Assembly: GCA_935421135.1 (NCBI GenBank)
Contig: OW285194.1
Location: 10,687,376-10,751,375 of the forward strand
Reading direction: 5' to 3'
Length of the DNA stretch: 64,000 nt
DNA from: Bugulina stolonifera
Taxonomy: Eukaryota > Bryozoa > Gymnolaemata > Cheilostomatida > Bugulidae
Notes under the pieces: model-generated
Seen by the model: the letters and a program-made list of their open reading frames with translations, nothing else
Told to the model about the DNA's origin: nothing
The model's database searches: none
Shown here: positions 63,209 to 64,000 of the stretch, one piece after another
Layout: the number at the start of each line of letters is the position of its first letter
How positions within the stretch are numbered: the stretch's first letter is position 1
Position numbers and translations under genes: made by a program

Positions 63209-64000
63209 CACCGTTTTTGTTGTTCATTCAATGAATGCTAAGATTGCTACTGTTACAATGCACTCATTTGGTTAGATTCAGAGTTGGATACATTTTAAAT
63301 TTTCGCCAAGTTGAGCTTGGCAAAGCTGCGTAATATAAAATATACCTACTTATACAATTTACATGTTGTTACCATATAACGTGTAACAAAAGAAGTGGAA
63401 GAATATCCTATCCGTGTCATATCATATTATGTAGGATGATATGGACAAGTCATGTAATATGCAGATTTATGGATTCACAAGTACTTACCCCTCGCTCACT
63501 GACAGCTCAGTTCCACACTATTTAACCACTATGATTGTACCAAGCATGTACAGTGTGGGAATCAGTTCAGTTGGATTAACATCAGACCAGATTGCTTGCA
63601 TTGAATACTATGTCCAGAAGTATAATAAGGTGTATAAGGACTGATTACAGTATAACATGGTTGGTCACTCACATGTATGCAGTATGCATATTAGGCTCGA
63701 TCCATTTAGTAGAACAGACCAACAGAAAAGCTAGAATTGCTCCAACTAAATATGTCCCTACGTATACTACCAGCTTGCTGAATTGCATATTTTTAATACA
63801 TAATTTTTAAAAAGAATCAACAATTATTATAGTCTTTACTTTAAACTGCTGTAGTACTTATTGAATAAACTTCCATCAGTATTCTCTCCAGTCATGTACA
63901 ATCATGTACATTTACATGACCATGTACATGGTGCTATTGGTCCAACACCTACATTGTATATTGTACAGGATAGTAGACAGAAGAACTGATATATTATAAT
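63209..64000. other. Right-edge DNA with one possible small ORF
   Basis: A plus-strand frame at 63441-63644 (67 codons, MDKSCNMQIYGFTSTYPSLT to QKYNKVYKD) has moderately protein-like texture and could be an exon or chance. The rest is AT-rich and contains several ACATGTACA words near 63895-63935. Confidence 0.3.

Noticed and set aside
1..64000. Operons, CRISPR arrays, phage or bacterial features
   Set aside because: Multi-exon genes with GT-AG introns and AATAAA signals show nuclear animal DNA; no regular spaced repeats with unique spacers occur.

Overview
The window is nuclear DNA of an animal, most likely an early-branching invertebrate such as a sponge. Genes are interrupted by many short introns (often 60-600 bp, GT-AG), intergenic DNA is AT-rich, and several proteins match metazoan families. 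The phylum is an inference from gene style and divergence, not proven. Gene models below were built by hand: splice sites were chosen so that every exon joins in phase, and exon coordinates may be off by a base in places.

Layout from left to right. (1) 247-8615, plus: most of WDHD1/AND-1 (Ctf4), a replisome hub; its 5' exons lie off the left edge. (2) 11541-9402, minus: an unrecognised 320-aa type I membrane protein, with a 77-codon ORF (11803-11570) just upstream of its start. (3) About 5 kb with no convincing gene. (4) 16898-26795, plus: a 344-aa single-pass membrane protein with a cytosolic PDZ domain. Its 4.8-kb first intron holds a decayed copy of the membrane exon, a possible alternative last exon and a 30-bp minisatellite; intron 2 holds a 686-bp inverted-repeat element. 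(5) 36119-28201, minus: a 709-aa type I membrane protein with a large glycosylatable ectodomain and an intronic SINE. (6) 50628-38408, minus: a complete cytosolic aconitase / iron regulatory protein (891 aa). One intron carries an in-phase 480- or 510-nt exon that resembles the IRP2-specific cysteine-rich insertion, including a CPFH motif. (7) 52151-56991, plus: NKRF (XTBD, G-patch and R3H domains), with one GC-AG intron. (8) 57360-60760: a decayed partial duplication of NKRF, which also holds two copies of a coiled-coil ORF. (9) 61785-60914, minus: a 112-aa unrecognised helical protein. (10) 63137-63208, plus: tRNA-Glu(UUC).

Two observations stand out. First, one gene appears able to encode both an IRP1-like protein (exon skipped) and an IRP2-like protein (exon included); vertebrates use two paralogous genes for this. 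Second, many intronic tandem repeats start exactly at an exon boundary and copy the splice site itself. This occurs in WDHD1 introns 9, 16, 17 and 18 and in two IRP introns, and points to local tandem duplication across splice junctions as a recurrent mutational process here.

The genes are not an operon and share no single pathway. WDHD1 (replication), IRP (iron homeostasis) and NKRF (nuclear RNA metabolism) are ordinary housekeeping neighbours.
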